From positions 1 to 64,000 of the forward strand of contig NZ_OAOF01000006.1 of assembly GCF_900205965.1 (NCBI RefSeq): a stretch of DNA of 64,000 nt, in the 5' to 3' direction. The notes under the pieces are model-generated. The model was not told the origin of the DNA. It did no database searches and saw only the letters and a program-made list of their open reading frames with translations. A program made the position numbers and the translations under genes. The stretch comes from Lacrimispora amygdalina (GTDB taxonomy: Bacteria > Bacillota > Clostridia > Lachnospirales > Lachnospiraceae). Numbering within the stretch: the first letter of the stretch is position 1; every line of letters starts with the position of its first letter. Below are positions 15,849-25,162 of the stretch, piece by piece.

Positions 15849-16826
15849 TTAGTATAGCAGCTGATCTATTTCCTGCATTTGTTCAGGTGTAAGCTTTCCT
15901 AGTTCCATGGCCCTTGCATTTTCCATTATCTGCTGTGGGGTTTTAAAGCCTGGAATTGGAATGGTCACGCTGCTTTTTGCCCAGATCCAGGCGAGTGAGC
16001 CCTGTACCAGGGTTCTGCCGTTGCTGGTAAGAATATCCCGCACTTTATTAAGTTTTTCTAAAACTTCCGGTGCAGGCCTTCCGTTTTTAAAGACAGCTTC
16101 TGCCCAGGTATGGCCTGCACCTCTGACATCATCAGAGGAAAGGAATGAATTCTGGTTGAATTTACCGCTTAAAAATCCCATGGCGAGAGGACTGCGGTTG
16201 ATGCTTGCAAGATTTCTTTCCTCGCAGAGCTGAATCATTTCGGGGGAATCCTGAAGGATGTTTAACTGATGCTGAATGGCACTGCAGTTCTTGTTTTCTG
16301 AAAAAAGCTTTGCTCCGTTTACCAGATCGGTACTCCAGCCGTAGGTTCTGATTTTCCCTTTCTCTGTCATTCGTTCCAGAGTATCCAGAACGGTTTCCAT
16401 TTCTGATAATCCAATCTCCCAGACATGAAGCTGATACAAATCAATGGTATCTGTTTTTAAACGCCGCATGGAGGCCTCGCAGGCTCTTTCGATATATCCC
16501 GGATCTAAATTGTAACCGTTCAGCGTCCGTGTAGCTTCATTTCCCATGTAACCAAATTTTGTTGCAAGAACAACCTGATTCCTTTTTCCTTCAATAGCTT
16601 TACCGATCACGGTTTCGCTGTGACCGATTCCATATGCATCTGATGTGTCAATCAGATTGATTCCAAGGTCCAAAGCGGTCTGAATGGCTTTGATGGAAGT
16701 TTCATCGTCTGTCTGTCCATAGCCGTCAATTTTTCCGTCCATATAGAACTGACCGCCGATCGCCCAGCTGCCGATTCCCATGGGGCTTACTTTAATATCG
16801 GATCTTCCTAATAACCTGTGTTCCAT
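15849..16826 (-). CDS. Aldo/keto reductase
   Basis: This 325-residue (beta/alpha)8 NAD(P)H-dependent oxidoreductase has the catalytic tetrad visible as Asp60 and Tyr65 (LIDTSDAYG), Lys90 (LATKFGY) and His134 (YQLHVW). Its physiological carbonyl substrate is unknown. GGAGG on the minus strand precedes the ATG, and a TACCAA/TTGGTA palindrome lies directly upstream, so it is probably controlled by the TetR regulator encoded just before it. Its stop lies four bases from the convergent SBP stop, with no room for a dedicated terminator. Confidence 0.94.
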   Translation of the reverse strand: MEHRLLGRSDIKVSPMGIGSWAIGGQFYMDGKIDGYGQTDDETSIKAIQTALDLGINLIDTSDAYGIGHSETVIGKAIEGKRNQVVLATKFGYMGNEATRTLNGYNLDPGYIERACEASMRRLKTDTIDLYQLHVWEIGLSEMETVLDTLERMTEKGKIRTYGWSTDLVNGAKLFSENKNCSAIQHQLNILQDSPEMIQLCEERNLASINRSPLAMGFLSGKFNQNSFLSSDDVRGAGHTWAEAVFKNGRPAPEVLEKLNKVRDILTSNGRTLVQGSLAWIWAKSSVTIPIPGFKTPQQIMENARAMELGKLTPEQMQEIDQLLY

Positions 16827-16849
16827 TCCAAATTACCTCCCTGATAATA

Positions 16850-16865
16850 TACCAACCGTTTGGTA
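16850..16865. promoter_or_regulatory. TetR-type operator in the aldo/keto reductase promoter
   Basis: A perfect inverted repeat TACCAA-CCGT-TTGGTA lies 24 bases before the reductase ATG on the minus strand and overlaps its likely -10 (TATATT). It shares TACCAACCG with the site at 17511-17524. Confidence 0.7.
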
Positions 16866-16875
16866 GAATTTACTG

Positions 16876-16904
16876 AAAAATAAAGGGGCTATACACCCTT
16901 TATT
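16876..16904 (-). terminator. Terminator at the 3' end of the TetR gene
   Basis: On the minus strand AATAAAGGG (16896-16904 complement) pairs with CCCTTTATT and is followed by TTT. The hairpin includes the TetR stop codon and separates the two minus-strand genes transcriptionally. Confidence 0.7.
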
Positions 16905-17482
16905 CCATTCCAAAATACTTCAAAACATGAATCCATCTGGCGAAGTCCCTGTTCCAGACTCATTAAACCCGTAGACAAGGTTATGCAGGTGACCAGATAG
17001 TAAAAAGTGGCGGCCATATCTGCCGGATTTAATGACTGAAGCTCTTTTTTTTCGATTCCTTTCTTCATAGCAGAAGTCAGTTGGGCATTAAATATATCGA
17101 AACTGTCCTGTGTAAAATGAATGATTTCCTCCTTCATCTGTTCCGGGGGATAGTAATAAATCATATTCCAGAAGTCCATCTCTGTATTATCCCAGTGATA
17201 CTCCAGATAGTCTTTATAAATTGAAGACAGAAGCTGTCTGGCAGGCAGATCTTTATACTTATGAAATATAGTTGTTAAGTAATTATAATATTTTTTTACA
17301 ATGATATCGAAAAGTTCGCGAAACAACTGCTCCTTACTTTTAAAATAAAAATAGAGAGAGGCTTTGTTGATGCCGACTTTAGATGCGATCTTTTCCATAC
17401 GGGCGCCTTCAAAGCCGTGAAGAGAGAATTCCTCCAATGCTGCCTGCATAATCCGTTCTTTTGTATCCGCTCCCTGACCCAT
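16889..17482 (-). CDS. TetR/AcrR family transcriptional regulator
   Basis: This 197-residue repressor has a TetR N-terminal helix-turn-helix (RIMQAALEEFSLHGFEGARMEKI; GINKASLYFYFKSKEQL, residues about 8-60) and a helical ligand-binding C-terminal domain of unknown specificity. The frame is open 75 bases further upstream, but ATG 17482 is chosen because the promoter and operator lie in that extension and GGAAAGGAA precedes it. A related operator sits in both its own promoter and that of the downstream aldo/keto reductase, implying autoregulation plus control of the reductase by a small-molecule signal. Confidence 0.92.
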   Translation of the reverse strand: MGQGADTKERIMQAALEEFSLHGFEGARMEKIASKVGINKASLYFYFKSKEQLFRELFDIIVKKYYNYLTTIFHKYKDLPARQLLSSIYKDYLEYHWDNTEMDFWNMIYYYPPEQMKEEIIHFTQDSFDIFNAQLTSAMKKGIEKKELQSLNPADMAATFYYLVTCITLSTGLMSLEQGLRQMDSCFEVFWNGIKGV

Positions 17483-17510
17483 GTGCTGTATTCCTTTCCA
17501 TACAATTAAA

Positions 17511-17524
17511 CTACCGGTTGGTAG
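17511..17524. promoter_or_regulatory. TetR autoregulatory operator
   Basis: CTACCGGTTGGTAG has palindromic arms CTACC/GGTAG and lies immediately downstream of the TetR -10 box, so a bound repressor would block its own transcription. Confidence 0.7.
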
Positions 17525-17528
17525 ATAG

Positions 17529-17557
17529 AATATAACATAGTTTTTCAGCGCTGTCAA
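17529..17557 (-). promoter_or_regulatory. Sigma-A promoter of the TetR gene
   Basis: Minus strand: the -35 is TTGACA (complement of 17552-17557), the spacer is exactly 17 bases, and the -10 is TATATT (complement of 17529-17534). Confidence 0.85.
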
Positions 17558-17572
17558 TAATAGAGGATTATA

Positions 17573-17622
17573 AAAAAGAGCCGCGGCTTACAGGCATTAT
17601 TCTTCCTGCAGGCCGCAGCTTT
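17573..17622 (-). terminator. Terminator of the gltA-aconitase operon
   Basis: On the minus strand a long imperfect stem (AGCTGCGGCCTGCAGG against CCTGTAAGCCGCGGCT) is followed by CTTTTTTAT. Confidence 0.8.
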
Positions 17623-17627
17623 ATAAA

Positions 17628-19940
17628 TTATAACTGGCTGTTTTTATTCCTGTTGTAATTAATCAGACAGCCGGCTTTAACGATTTCCCGTTCTTCCGGT
17701 GTCATGTCTGCAATATGAAGCCGTATTTCATGAATGGGATTTCCCTCTTCATTTTTTATCACATAGGCAGGGATGTGATTCATGTCTCCGTTAAGAGCGG
17801 TACGGATATCAGGCACATAGATAAAGTCTCCTATATCAAAGGACGGATCTTCATCCAGTAAAAATGGCAGCATGCCCCAGTTCATTACATTGGAACGGTA
17901 GCGTTTGGTAGCATATTCGCTGGCGATGTTGGCAAGTCCTCCCAGAACTCTCTGGCAGCTGGCTGCCTGTTCTCTGGCAGAACCGTCGCCCGGTTTTACT
18001 GCATAGATAACACTGCCGATTTCTGTTTCACTGGCTTTTAAATCCGGCTGTTTTAAATATTCCTTAAGAGCATGAAAGGCGGATTCCAGTTCCTGATCGG
18101 CTTTAAGCGGGCAGGTTCCTGATTTCCGTACTTTTTCCAGCTCATTTACTTCCTTGGAACGGCCTACGTATTCCGGATCCCGGCGGGACAGGGTGAATTC
18201 TGCCAGTCCCAAGGGATTGGAACGGTAGGAGGAGGTCTCACCGGAAGGAATCAGCTCATCAGTTGTTGTAACCGGGTCCATAATTCTGGAACATACCCTC
18301 AGTAAAATATTGTCGGTCAGGGCGCTCATGGAAGGCCAGTCTTTAATATTCGGCCCGTAAATTAAGGATTCCTCCTCTCTGGCTTTTTGGTAGCCCTGGT
18401 AGACACGCCTGTCATAGGAGGACGAGTCAAATTCATAGGCAGGGACAGTATAATCGTCCACAAAGTTCTCCGCAGATGTTAGATAACCGCCGTTTGCAGC
18501 AGTAGCCGCGATGGAGCGGGCATCCATTAATGCCACGCAGGATATCTGGCCATTACCCGGCTTGGAACCTTCCCGGTTGGGGAAATTCCTGGTGGTATGG
18601 CGAATGCTTAAGGCGTTGTTTGATGGTGTATCTCCCGCGCCGAAGCAGGGGCCGCAAAAAGCGGTCCGCACTGTGGCACCGGCTGCCATCAGCTGGGATA
18701 TGGCACCTTTTTTCACCAGATCCATATAGACCGGCTGGGATGACGGATACACAGAAAGGTTAAAGATGTCGTTTCCGCAATCCTGTCCGGACAGAATGTG
18801 TGCAGCCATCATTACATTGGAGTAATTGCCGCCTGCACAGCCTGCGATCACACCCTGCTGTACCATCAGTTTCCCGTCTTTCATCTTATCGGTCAGTGAA
18901 AGAGCAGCTTTGCTGGTTCCTAAAATATGGGCAGCTTCCTGTTCCACTGTTCTTAAAATGTCTCCCAGATTATCATTCAGTTCGTCAATCTCATAGGTGT
19001 TGCTTGGATGGAAGGGGAGAGCAATCATTGGCTTAATAGTGCTTAGATCCACATGGACAACACCATCGTAATAAGCCGTTTCGCCTGGGTTTAATTCCTG
19101 ATAGTCAGATTCTCTGCCGTGTAGCTTTAAATATTGTCTGGTGTCCTCATCCGTCCTCCAGACAGAGGAGAGACAGGTAGTTTCTGTTGTCATGACATCC
19201 ACGCCGTTTCTGTAATCAGTGTCCATGGATGAGACTCCGGGACCTACAAATTCCATGATTTTATTTTTCACGTAACCATTTTTAAATACAGCTCCGATAA
19301 TAGCAAGCGCCACGTCATGGGGGCCGACAAAAGGAGCAGGAGATCCGGTTAAATAGATGGCAACAACTCCCGGATAGGCGACGTCGTAGGTGTCCTTAAG
19401 AAGCTGTTTTACCAGTTCACCGCCGCCTTCGCCGATAGCCATGGTACCAAGAGCACCATAGCGGGTATGGCTGTCTGAACCAAGAATCATGCGTCCGCAG
19501 CCTGCCATCATTTCTCTCATATACTGGTGTATGACCGCAATATGGGGAGGAACGAAGATTCCTCCGTATTTTTTAGCAGCGGAAAGGCCGAATACATGAT
19601 CATCCTCATTAATTGTTCCGCCAACAGCACAAAGTGAATTATGGCAGTTGGTCATTACGTATGGAATCGGAAATTTGGTAAGACCGGAGGCCCGGGCTGT
19701 CTGAATAATTCCTACAAATGTTATGTCATGGGATGCCATGGAGTCAAAACGCAGTTTTAAGTGATCCATGTTTCCTGATGTGTTATGTTTTTCTAAAATG
19801 GAGTATGCAATGGTACTCTTTTTTGCTTCTTCTTTTGTAATGGGAGTACTTCTCCCGGTGTTTACCGCAGACAGTTCCTCTTCTGGGATCAGCTGGGTGC
19901 CGTTTATAAGATAAGCTCCTCCGTCATACAACTTTACCAT
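17628..19940 (-). CDS. Aconitase family hydratase (aconitate hydratase)
   Basis: This 770-residue protein spans all aconitase domains: the catalytic part with GSDSHTRYG (residues 154-162), putative [4Fe-4S] ligands Cys368 (GCAGGN), Cys429 and Cys432 (FCGPCFG), and the C-terminal swivel domain (residues about 540-770, [12 protein letters not shown]). It is close to the Firmicute hydratase branch rather than AcnA or AcnB, so citrate/isocitrate isomerisation is probable but inferred from context. The gene starts three bases after the citrate synthase stop. A ribosome site (GAGAGAGGAACG) lies inside the end of that gene, so the two are co-translated. Confidence 0.88.
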   Translation of the reverse strand: MVKLYDGGAYLINGTQLIPEEELSAVNTGRSTPITKEEAKKSTIAYSILEKHNTSGNMDHLKLRFDSMASHDITFVGIIQTARASGLTKFPIPYVMTNCHNSLCAVGGTINEDDHVFGLSAAKKYGGIFVPPHIAVIHQYMREMMAGCGRMILGSDSHTRYGALGTMAIGEGGGELVKQLLKDTYDVAYPGVVAIYLTGSPAPFVGPHDVALAIIGAVFKNGYVKNKIMEFVGPGVSSMDTDYRNGVDVMTTETTCLSSVWRTDEDTRQYLKLHGRESDYQELNPGETAYYDGVVHVDLSTIKPMIALPFHPSNTYEIDELNDNLGDILRTVEQEAAHILGTSKAALSLTDKMKDGKLMVQQGVIAGCAGGNYSNVMMAAHILSGQDCGNDIFNLSVYPSSQPVYMDLVKKGAISQLMAAGATVRTAFCGPCFGAGDTPSNNALSIRHTTRNFPNREGSKPGNGQISCVALMDARSIAATAANGGYLTSAENFVDDYTVPAYEFDSSSYDRRVYQGYQKAREEESLIYGPNIKDWPSMSALTDNILLRVCSRIMDPVTTTDELIPSGETSSYRSNPLGLAEFTLSRRDPEYVGRSKEVNELEKVRKSGTCPLKADQELESAFHALKEYLKQPDLKASETEIGSVIYAVKPGDGSAREQAASCQRVLGGLANIASEYATKRYRSNVMNWGMLPFLLDEDPSFDIGDFIYVPDIRTALNGDMNHIPAYVIKNEEGNPIHEIRLHIADMTPEEREIVKAGCLINYNRNKNSQL

Positions 19941-19943
19941 AAG

Positions 19944-21275
19944 TTATCGTTCCTCTCTCTTTTTATAGGGAATGGTTTCCCCCACGTATTTGGTAGCCGG
20001 ACGCATGATTCTGCCGTCATACATCTTGTTTTCAATGTTATGAGCCAGCCAGCCTGCCATACGGGAGCATACAAATAATGGGGTATACATGTCTTCGGGT
20101 ATCTGTAACATATTATAAGCGAAGCCGCTGTAGAAGTCCACATTGTTTGACAGGGACTTACCGTTTCCAGCCAGGCAGGTTTTTGCAACTTTCTCAAATT
20201 TTGTCAGGAATTCATATTCATCTTCCCTGTTCTTTTGCCTGGCAAGTTTTTCACAGCAGACTTTTAAAAGATCGGCACGGGGATCAGAAACTGTATAGAC
20301 CGCGTGTCCAAGCCCGTATACAAGGCCGGAATTGTCATAGAAATCCTTTGCCAGAATCTTCTGGATAACAGTTTTCATCTGCGCTTCTGTCGCTTTAATC
20401 CCGATTTCTTTTTCGATAGCACTGATCATTTCACTGCAGCGGATATTGGCACCGCCATGCTTAGGACCTTTTAAGGAGCCAATGGAAGCGGAACTGGAGG
20501 AATAGATATCGGTACCGGTCGAGGAGATGACAACGTTTGTAAAAGTGGAATTGTTGCCGCCGCCGTGGTCTGCGTGGATCATAAGCATGATGTCTAAAAG
20601 ATCCGCTTCCTGCTGGGTAAAGATTCCGTCTTTTCTTAACATGTAAAGGATATTTTCAGCCATGGAATATTCGGGCTTTGGATAATGGATGATCAGACTT
20701 TCCCTGTTGTAGTGGTGGATCTTGCACTGATAGGCATATACAGCAAGAGAAGGAAGTTTAGCCAGTATATTAATTCCCTTCAGCAGAGTCTGATACGGGT
20801 CCGTATTGTCCGGATCCTCATCGTAATCATAAAGGGCCAGGATACTTTTCTGCAGACTGTTCATTAAGTTTAAGGAAGGGCTGCGGAGCATGTTTTTTTC
20901 AAGAAATTCATCTGGAAGATGATAGTGCTGGCTCAGCAGAGTGGTAAATTCCCGCAATTCCTTTTTGGCAGGAAGGTATCCAAAAAGGAGTAAAAATGAT
21001 GTTTCTTCAAAACCAAACCGGGAATTGTCTTTGCCATTGACAAGATCGCTGATTTCAATTCCGCGATAATAAAGCTTACCCGGAACATTTACCTTTTTCC
21101 CATCTTCGATTTCATAGCCAACTACATCGGATACGCGGGTAAGTCCAACTCTGACTCCGGTACCGTCATCGTTGCGGAGCCCCTTTTTTACGTTGTATTC
21201 TTTAAATAGGTTGTTTGGAATATCCGTGAAGTTGGAGGATTTTCCAAACGTTTGTGCAATGAAAAAGTTGTTCAT
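19944..21275 (-). CDS. Citrate synthase (citrate/2-methylcitrate synthase family)
   Basis: This 443-residue enzyme condenses acetyl-CoA with oxaloacetate. Family features include the active-site His regions HADHGGGNNSTF (around residue 235) and GPKHGGANIRCSEM (around 272), plus GLGHAVYTVSDPRADLL (around 323). It is longer than the usual 370-residue bacterial type, as in the clostridial branch. It is the first gene of a minus-strand operon with the aconitase and supplies the oxidative branch toward 2-oxoglutarate. No isocitrate dehydrogenase is in the window. AAGGAG precedes the ATG. Confidence 0.92.
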   Translation of the reverse strand: MNNFFIAQTFGKSSNFTDIPNNLFKEYNVKKGLRNDDGTGVRVGLTRVSDVVGYEIEDGKKVNVPGKLYYRGIEISDLVNGKDNSRFGFEETSFLLLFGYLPAKKELREFTTLLSQHYHLPDEFLEKNMLRSPSLNLMNSLQKSILALYDYDEDPDNTDPYQTLLKGINILAKLPSLAVYAYQCKIHHYNRESLIIHYPKPEYSMAENILYMLRKDGIFTQQEADLLDIMLMIHADHGGGNNSTFTNVVISSTGTDIYSSSSASIGSLKGPKHGGANIRCSEMISAIEKEIGIKATEAQMKTVIQKILAKDFYDNSGLVYGLGHAVYTVSDPRADLLKVCCEKLARQKNREDEYEFLTKFEKVAKTCLAGNGKSLSNNVDFYSGFAYNMLQIPEDMYTPLFVCSRMAGWLAHNIENKMYDGRIMRPATKYVGETIPYKKREER

Positions 21276-21324
21276 GCGATAATTTCTCCTTTTTTCAGAT
21301 TAAGCCACAGAGATTTTTTACAGA

Positions 21325-21359
21325 AAGGCAGCGCGGATGGATTACTCCTGCGCTGCCTT
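21325..21359 (-). other. Strong hairpin in the citrate synthase 5' leader
   Basis: AAGGCAGCGC (21325-21334) pairs perfectly over 10 bases with GCGCTGCCTT (21350-21359). It lies in the roughly 110-base untranslated leader of gltA and is not followed by a real U tract in the minus direction. It may be a stability or regulatory structure, and no known riboswitch fits. Confidence 0.55.
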
Positions 21360-21394
21360 CATTGGCAAAGGAATGTGACTTTTTATTGTTTCGT

Positions 21395-21423
21395 AGTTTA
21401 TCATGTAAAAGCATCAAAGTCAA
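21395..21423 (-). promoter_or_regulatory. Promoter of the gltA-aconitase operon
   Basis: Minus strand: the -35 is TTGACT (complement of 21418-21423), the spacer is 17 bases, and the -10 is TAAACT (complement of 21395-21400) preceded by TG (extended -10). Confidence 0.7.
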
Positions 21424-21549
21424 TACCTTGTTACAATCACAATGAAAATATTGTCGAATTTTTGTTTTTCAAGTCAGGCATATTTTTACCGGATTCATCA
21501 CATGATAAGAAAGCTATTCAATAAAATCGCAAACAGGAGGTTTCCTTAC

Positions 21550-22320
21550 GTGAAAGAGTCTGAATATAGAAACAACAGCCAGGAAGAAAACAATGCCAGG
21601 AATACGGATGGAATCAGAAACGAAAATCTGGAAGAAAAGAAGACAGAGAAAGATATCGAGCAGAAAGAAGATCAGAAACTGGAAGAATATGGACAGGCGA
21701 CTCTGGAGGACAATGAGGGGAAGCGGAAAATTCATCTGCTGACCATTATCGGAGAGATAGAAGGGCATGAAAATCTTTCCAGCAACAGCAAAGCCACCAA
21801 ATATGACCATATTCTTCCCAAACTGGCAGAAATCGAAGATGATGATTCGGTGGAGGGTTTATTGGTTTTATTGAACACCTCCGGAGGGGATGTGGATGCA
21901 GGTCTGGCCATTGCGGAAATGATCGCATCCTTAAGTATTCCCACGGTATCCCTGGTTCTTGGAGGGAGCCACTCCATCGGAGTACCTTTGGCGGTATGTA
22001 CCAATTATTCTTTTATCGTGCCTACTGGTACCATGATGATTCATCCTGTAAGAATGACCGGCATGGTAATTGGTGCTTCTCAGACCTATGAATATTTTGA
22101 AATGATACAGGACAGAATCTTAAGCTTTGTTTCTGCTCATGCAAAGATTGCATATGACCAGTTAAAAAGGCTGATGCTGAATACGGAAATGCTCACCAGG
22201 GATTTAGGAACGGTACTGGTAGGGGAAGAGACCGTTAAGGAAGGCCTGATTGATGAAGTGGGCGGAATTAAAGATGCTTTGAAAAAATTATATGAGCTGA
22301 TGGAAACTGCTTCCTCTTAG
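21550..22320 (+). CDS. tepA: ClpP-like serine protease, TepA/YmfB type
   Basis: This 256-residue protein has a charged, Glu/Lys-rich N-terminal tail of about 60 residues and then a ClpP-fold domain with catalytic Ser142 (SHSIG), His165 (MMIHPV) and Asp235 (LIDEVGG). It lacks the canonical ClpP context and sits just before spoIIIE, exactly as Bacillus tepA does. The family was described as translocation-enhancing and later as involved in degrading spore small acid-soluble proteins. GTG 21550 is chosen because AGGAGG (21535-21540) precedes it by nine bases; the frame is open back to 21442. Confidence 0.85.
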   Translation: MKESEYRNNSQEENNARNTDGIRNENLEEKKTEKDIEQKEDQKLEEYGQATLEDNEGKRKIHLLTIIGEIEGHENLSSNSKATKYDHILPKLAEIEDDDSVEGLLVLLNTSGGDVDAGLAIAEMIASLSIPTVSLVLGGSHSIGVPLAVCTNYSFIVPTGTMMIHPVRMTGMVIGASQTYEYFEMIQDRILSFVSAHAKIAYDQLKRLMLNTEMLTRDLGTVLVGEETVKEGLIDEVGGIKDALKKLYELMETASS

Positions 22321-22323
22321 CCG

Positions 22324-22352
22324 TTGCAATTCTCCCGTTTTTTTTGTATACT
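22324..22352 (+). promoter_or_regulatory. Promoter of spoIIIE/ftsK
   Basis: The -35 TTGCAA (22324-22329), a 17-base spacer and the -10 TATACT (22347-22352) lie just after the tepA stop, so the translocase gene can be transcribed on its own. Confidence 0.65.
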
Positions 22353-22381
22353 GATACCAATGGATAGAAGGGGGAAGTATT

Positions 22382-25111
22382 GTGCCTGAGACAACAAAGA
22401 AGAAGACAACAGCAAAAAAAGGGACAAAAACAAGAAGCGGGAGAGCGAAAAGTACCAGCACCAGAAAGAATGTGGTTCTGCCGGAACCGGAATTTATCCA
22501 CTCAGAAGTCGTAATTATTATATCATTTGCCGCTGCGGCCATCCTGTTTTTAAGTAATTTTCATTTATGCGGAATGGTAGGTGATTTCTTTCGCAGCGTG
22601 CAGCTTGGTGTCTTCGGCGGAATCGGATACATTGCACCGGTTTTGATGTTTGCAGGAACCGCATTTTACATTTCAAACCAGGGAAACCCAAGAGCCGTTT
22701 TTAAACTGGTCTCCTGTGTTTTGGCGCTGGTTTCTTTGTGCGGATTTTTACAGCTTCTTTTTGGTGTAAATACCGGTGAAAACTCCGGACTTTTAAATAT
22801 TTACCTGGATGCTTCCGTAAACGGAACAGGAGGCGGCTTAGTCGGTGGATTGCTGGCGGAAGGGCTTGTTTCCATAATCGGAGTGGTGGGTGCGTATCTG
22901 GTAACTCTGGTTTTAATCATTATATCACTGGTGTGTATTACTGAAAAATCCTTTGTTAATATGATAAAGGCAGGAAGCGGAAAGGCCTATCACCATGCCA
23001 GAGAAAATATGGACATGCATATGGAGATTCATGCAAAGCGGCAGGAGCTGAGAAAACAGCTGAGAGAAGAACAGAAGCTGCGGGGTGTGAATTTAGAAGC
23101 TACCAAGCTTTCCGCGGTCCGGCAGGAAGCAGAGCCGGACAAACCGGATTTTGAGAGAGATCTATATGAGGAAGAGCCGGATATTGGCATTGGAGACATG
23201 GCGGATGAGATCGATCTGCAGATGGATAAGCTGACTGCTGTGACTGCAGTTCAGACAGAAGAAGAGAATCCGGCTGATGTGTTCAGAGGAAGCATTTCCC
23301 CTGAACCGGAAGAAGAGGACGATGACACGGTACCCTTTGAACCGGATGATATCGCGGCTCCATATAAGAGAAGTTCCGATGAGACAACCTTCTATATGAA
23401 GAAAGAGGTCAGAACTCTTAAGGAAATGGATATTATGGAAGATGATTACTATCCAGAAGAACCAGAGTTTCATGAAGTTGCTGCGAAAGAGACATTCTCT
23501 GTTCCAGAGGAACCAAAACAGGTGGTGACTGCATCCGGCAAGATCATTGAGACAGATACTGAGGCGCTCCAGAAAAAGCTGGAGAAGAAGCGGGAAGAAT
23601 CACAAAAAGACGAAGATCTCAGTGTAAGCCGTCAAATTAGTGAAAAAAAGGAGATTGTGAAAAAGGAATATAAATCTCCCCCTCTTTCGCTGTTAAAAAA
23701 AGGCAAAGCATCTGTTTTTTCTAACCTGGAATACAAGGAGACAGCCATCAAACTGCAGAAAACACTGCAGAATTTCGGTGTAGGTGTAACTGTAACTAAC
23801 ATCAGCTGCGGTCCTTCCGTAACCAGATATGAACTCCATCCTGAGCAGGGAGTAAAGGTGAGCAAGATTGTTGGTCTGGCTGATGATATCAAGCTGAGTC
23901 TTGCTGCTGCAGATATTCGTATCGAGGCACCGATTCCGGGAAAATCTGCAGTTGGTATTGAAGTGCCTAATAAAGAGAACAACATGGTATTCCTGCGGGA
24001 TATTCTGGAAGCAGACAGCTTTCAGAAGCACTCCTCCAATATCGCTTTTGCAGTAGGCAAAGACATCGGCGGACAGGTTGTGGTAACGGATATTGCCAAG
24101 ATGCCCCATCTGCTGATCGCAGGCGCTACCGGTTCCGGTAAGTCAGTCTGTATCAATACACTTATTATGAGCATTATTTTTAAAGCAGACCCTGAAGATG
24201 TGAAGCTGATCATGGTAGATCCGAAAGTAGTGGAATTAAGCGTCTATAACGGAATTCCTCATTTACTGCTTCCGGTGGTAACTGATCCGAAGAAGGCGTC
24301 AGGTGCTTTAAACTGGGCAGTTGCGGAGATGACAGACCGTTACAATAAATTCGCCCAGTACAATGTCCGGGATATAAAAGGCTATAATGCCAAAGTAGAA
24401 AATTTAAAGGATATTGAGGATGAGAACAAGCCTCAGAAGATGCCGCAGATTATTATCATTATCGATGAGCTTGCGGATCTGATGATGGTTGCGCCAGGTG
24501 AAGTAGAGGATTCCATCTGCCGGCTTGCCCAGCTAGCGAGGGCTGCAGGTATCCATCTGGTTATCGCCACCCAGCGCCCTTCTGTCAATGTAATCACTGG
24601 CTTAATTAAGGCAAATGTGCCTTCAAGAGTCGCTTTTGCCGTATCTTCCGGCGTGGATTCCAGAACCATTATTGACATGAATGGTGCGGAAAAGCTATTG
24701 GGAAAGGGAGATATGCTGTTTTATCCTGCCGGTTATCCAAAGCCCATGCGTGTTCAGGGAGCATTTATATCTGATACGGAAGTCTCCAAAGTGGTGGATT
24801 TTCTGACGGAACAGGGTATGACACCTGAGTACAATCCGGAAGTAGAGAATATGATTGCTTCTGCTCCTGCGGCCGCAGATCCAAAAGGCGGCCAAAGTGA
24901 CCGGGATGAATATTTTGCCCAGGCAGGCAGATTTATAATAGAAAAAGATAAGGCCTCCATTGGCATGCTGCAGAGAATGTATAAAATCGGTTTTAACCGG
25001 GCTGCCAGGATCATGGATCAGCTTGCTGAGGCCGGTGTTGTTGGAGAAGAGGAAGGAACCAAGCCGCGTAAGGTAATTATGAGCAAGGAAGAGTTTGATG
25101 AGATGTTTTAG
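22382..25111 (+). CDS. ftsK: DNA translocase FtsK/SpoIIIE
   Basis: This 909-residue membrane-bound DNA pump has four hydrophobic segments in residues about 40-185, a long acidic linker (about 230-430), then the motor with beta domain and RecA-like alpha domain carrying Walker A GATGSGKSV (about residue 580) and Walker B IIIIDELADL. A C-terminal winged-helix gamma domain follows (GMLQRMYKIGFNRAARIMDQL). It moves chromosome ends through the septum in division or sporulation. The start is GTG 22382 after GGGGGAAG. Adjacency to tepA matches Bacillus and makes SpoIIIE an equally good name. Confidence 0.97.
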   Translation: MPETTKKKTTAKKGTKTRSGRAKSTSTRKNVVLPEPEFIHSEVVIIISFAAAAILFLSNFHLCGMVGDFFRSVQLGVFGGIGYIAPVLMFAGTAFYISNQGNPRAVFKLVSCVLALVSLCGFLQLLFGVNTGENSGLLNIYLDASVNGTGGGLVGGLLAEGLVSIIGVVGAYLVTLVLIIISLVCITEKSFVNMIKAGSGKAYHHARENMDMHMEIHAKRQELRKQLREEQKLRGVNLEATKLSAVRQEAEPDKPDFERDLYEEEPDIGIGDMADEIDLQMDKLTAVTAVQTEEENPADVFRGSISPEPEEEDDDTVPFEPDDIAAPYKRSSDETTFYMKKEVRTLKEMDIMEDDYYPEEPEFHEVAAKETFSVPEEPKQVVTASGKIIETDTEALQKKLEKKREESQKDEDLSVSRQISEKKEIVKKEYKSPPLSLLKKGKASVFSNLEYKETAIKLQKTLQNFGVGVTVTNISCGPSVTRYELHPEQGVKVSKIVGLADDIKLSLAAADIRIEAPIPGKSAVGIEVPNKENNMVFLRDILEADSFQKHSSNIAFAVGKDIGGQVVVTDIAKMPHLLIAGATGSGKSVCINTLIMSIIFKADPEDVKLIMVDPKVVELSVYNGIPHLLLPVVTDPKKASGALNWAVAEMTDRYNKFAQYNVRDIKGYNAKVENLKDIEDENKPQKMPQIIIIIDELADLMMVAPGEVEDSICRLAQLARAAGIHLVIATQRPSVNVITGLIKANVPSRVAFAVSSGVDSRTIIDMNGAEKLLGKGDMLFYPAGYPKPMRVQGAFISDTEVSKVVDFLTEQGMTPEYNPEVENMIASAPAAADPKGGQSDRDEYFAQAGRFIIEKDKASIGMLQRMYKIGFNRAARIMDQLAEAGVVGEEEGTKPRKVIMSKEEFDEMF

Positions 25112-25162
25112 CATGGATGGAAGATTTAAAACCATTGCTTACATATAAGGAGGATGATACTT

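Noticed and set aside
21442-21549. N-terminal extension of TepA
   Set aside because: The added 36 residues contain no ClpP homology, and a proper AGGAGG precedes the GTG at 21550; the extension spans the intergenic region shared with gltA.
23693-24109. 138-codon minus-strand open frame inside ftsK
   Set aside because: It is antisense to the conserved FtsK motor; the composition is an artefact of the real frame.
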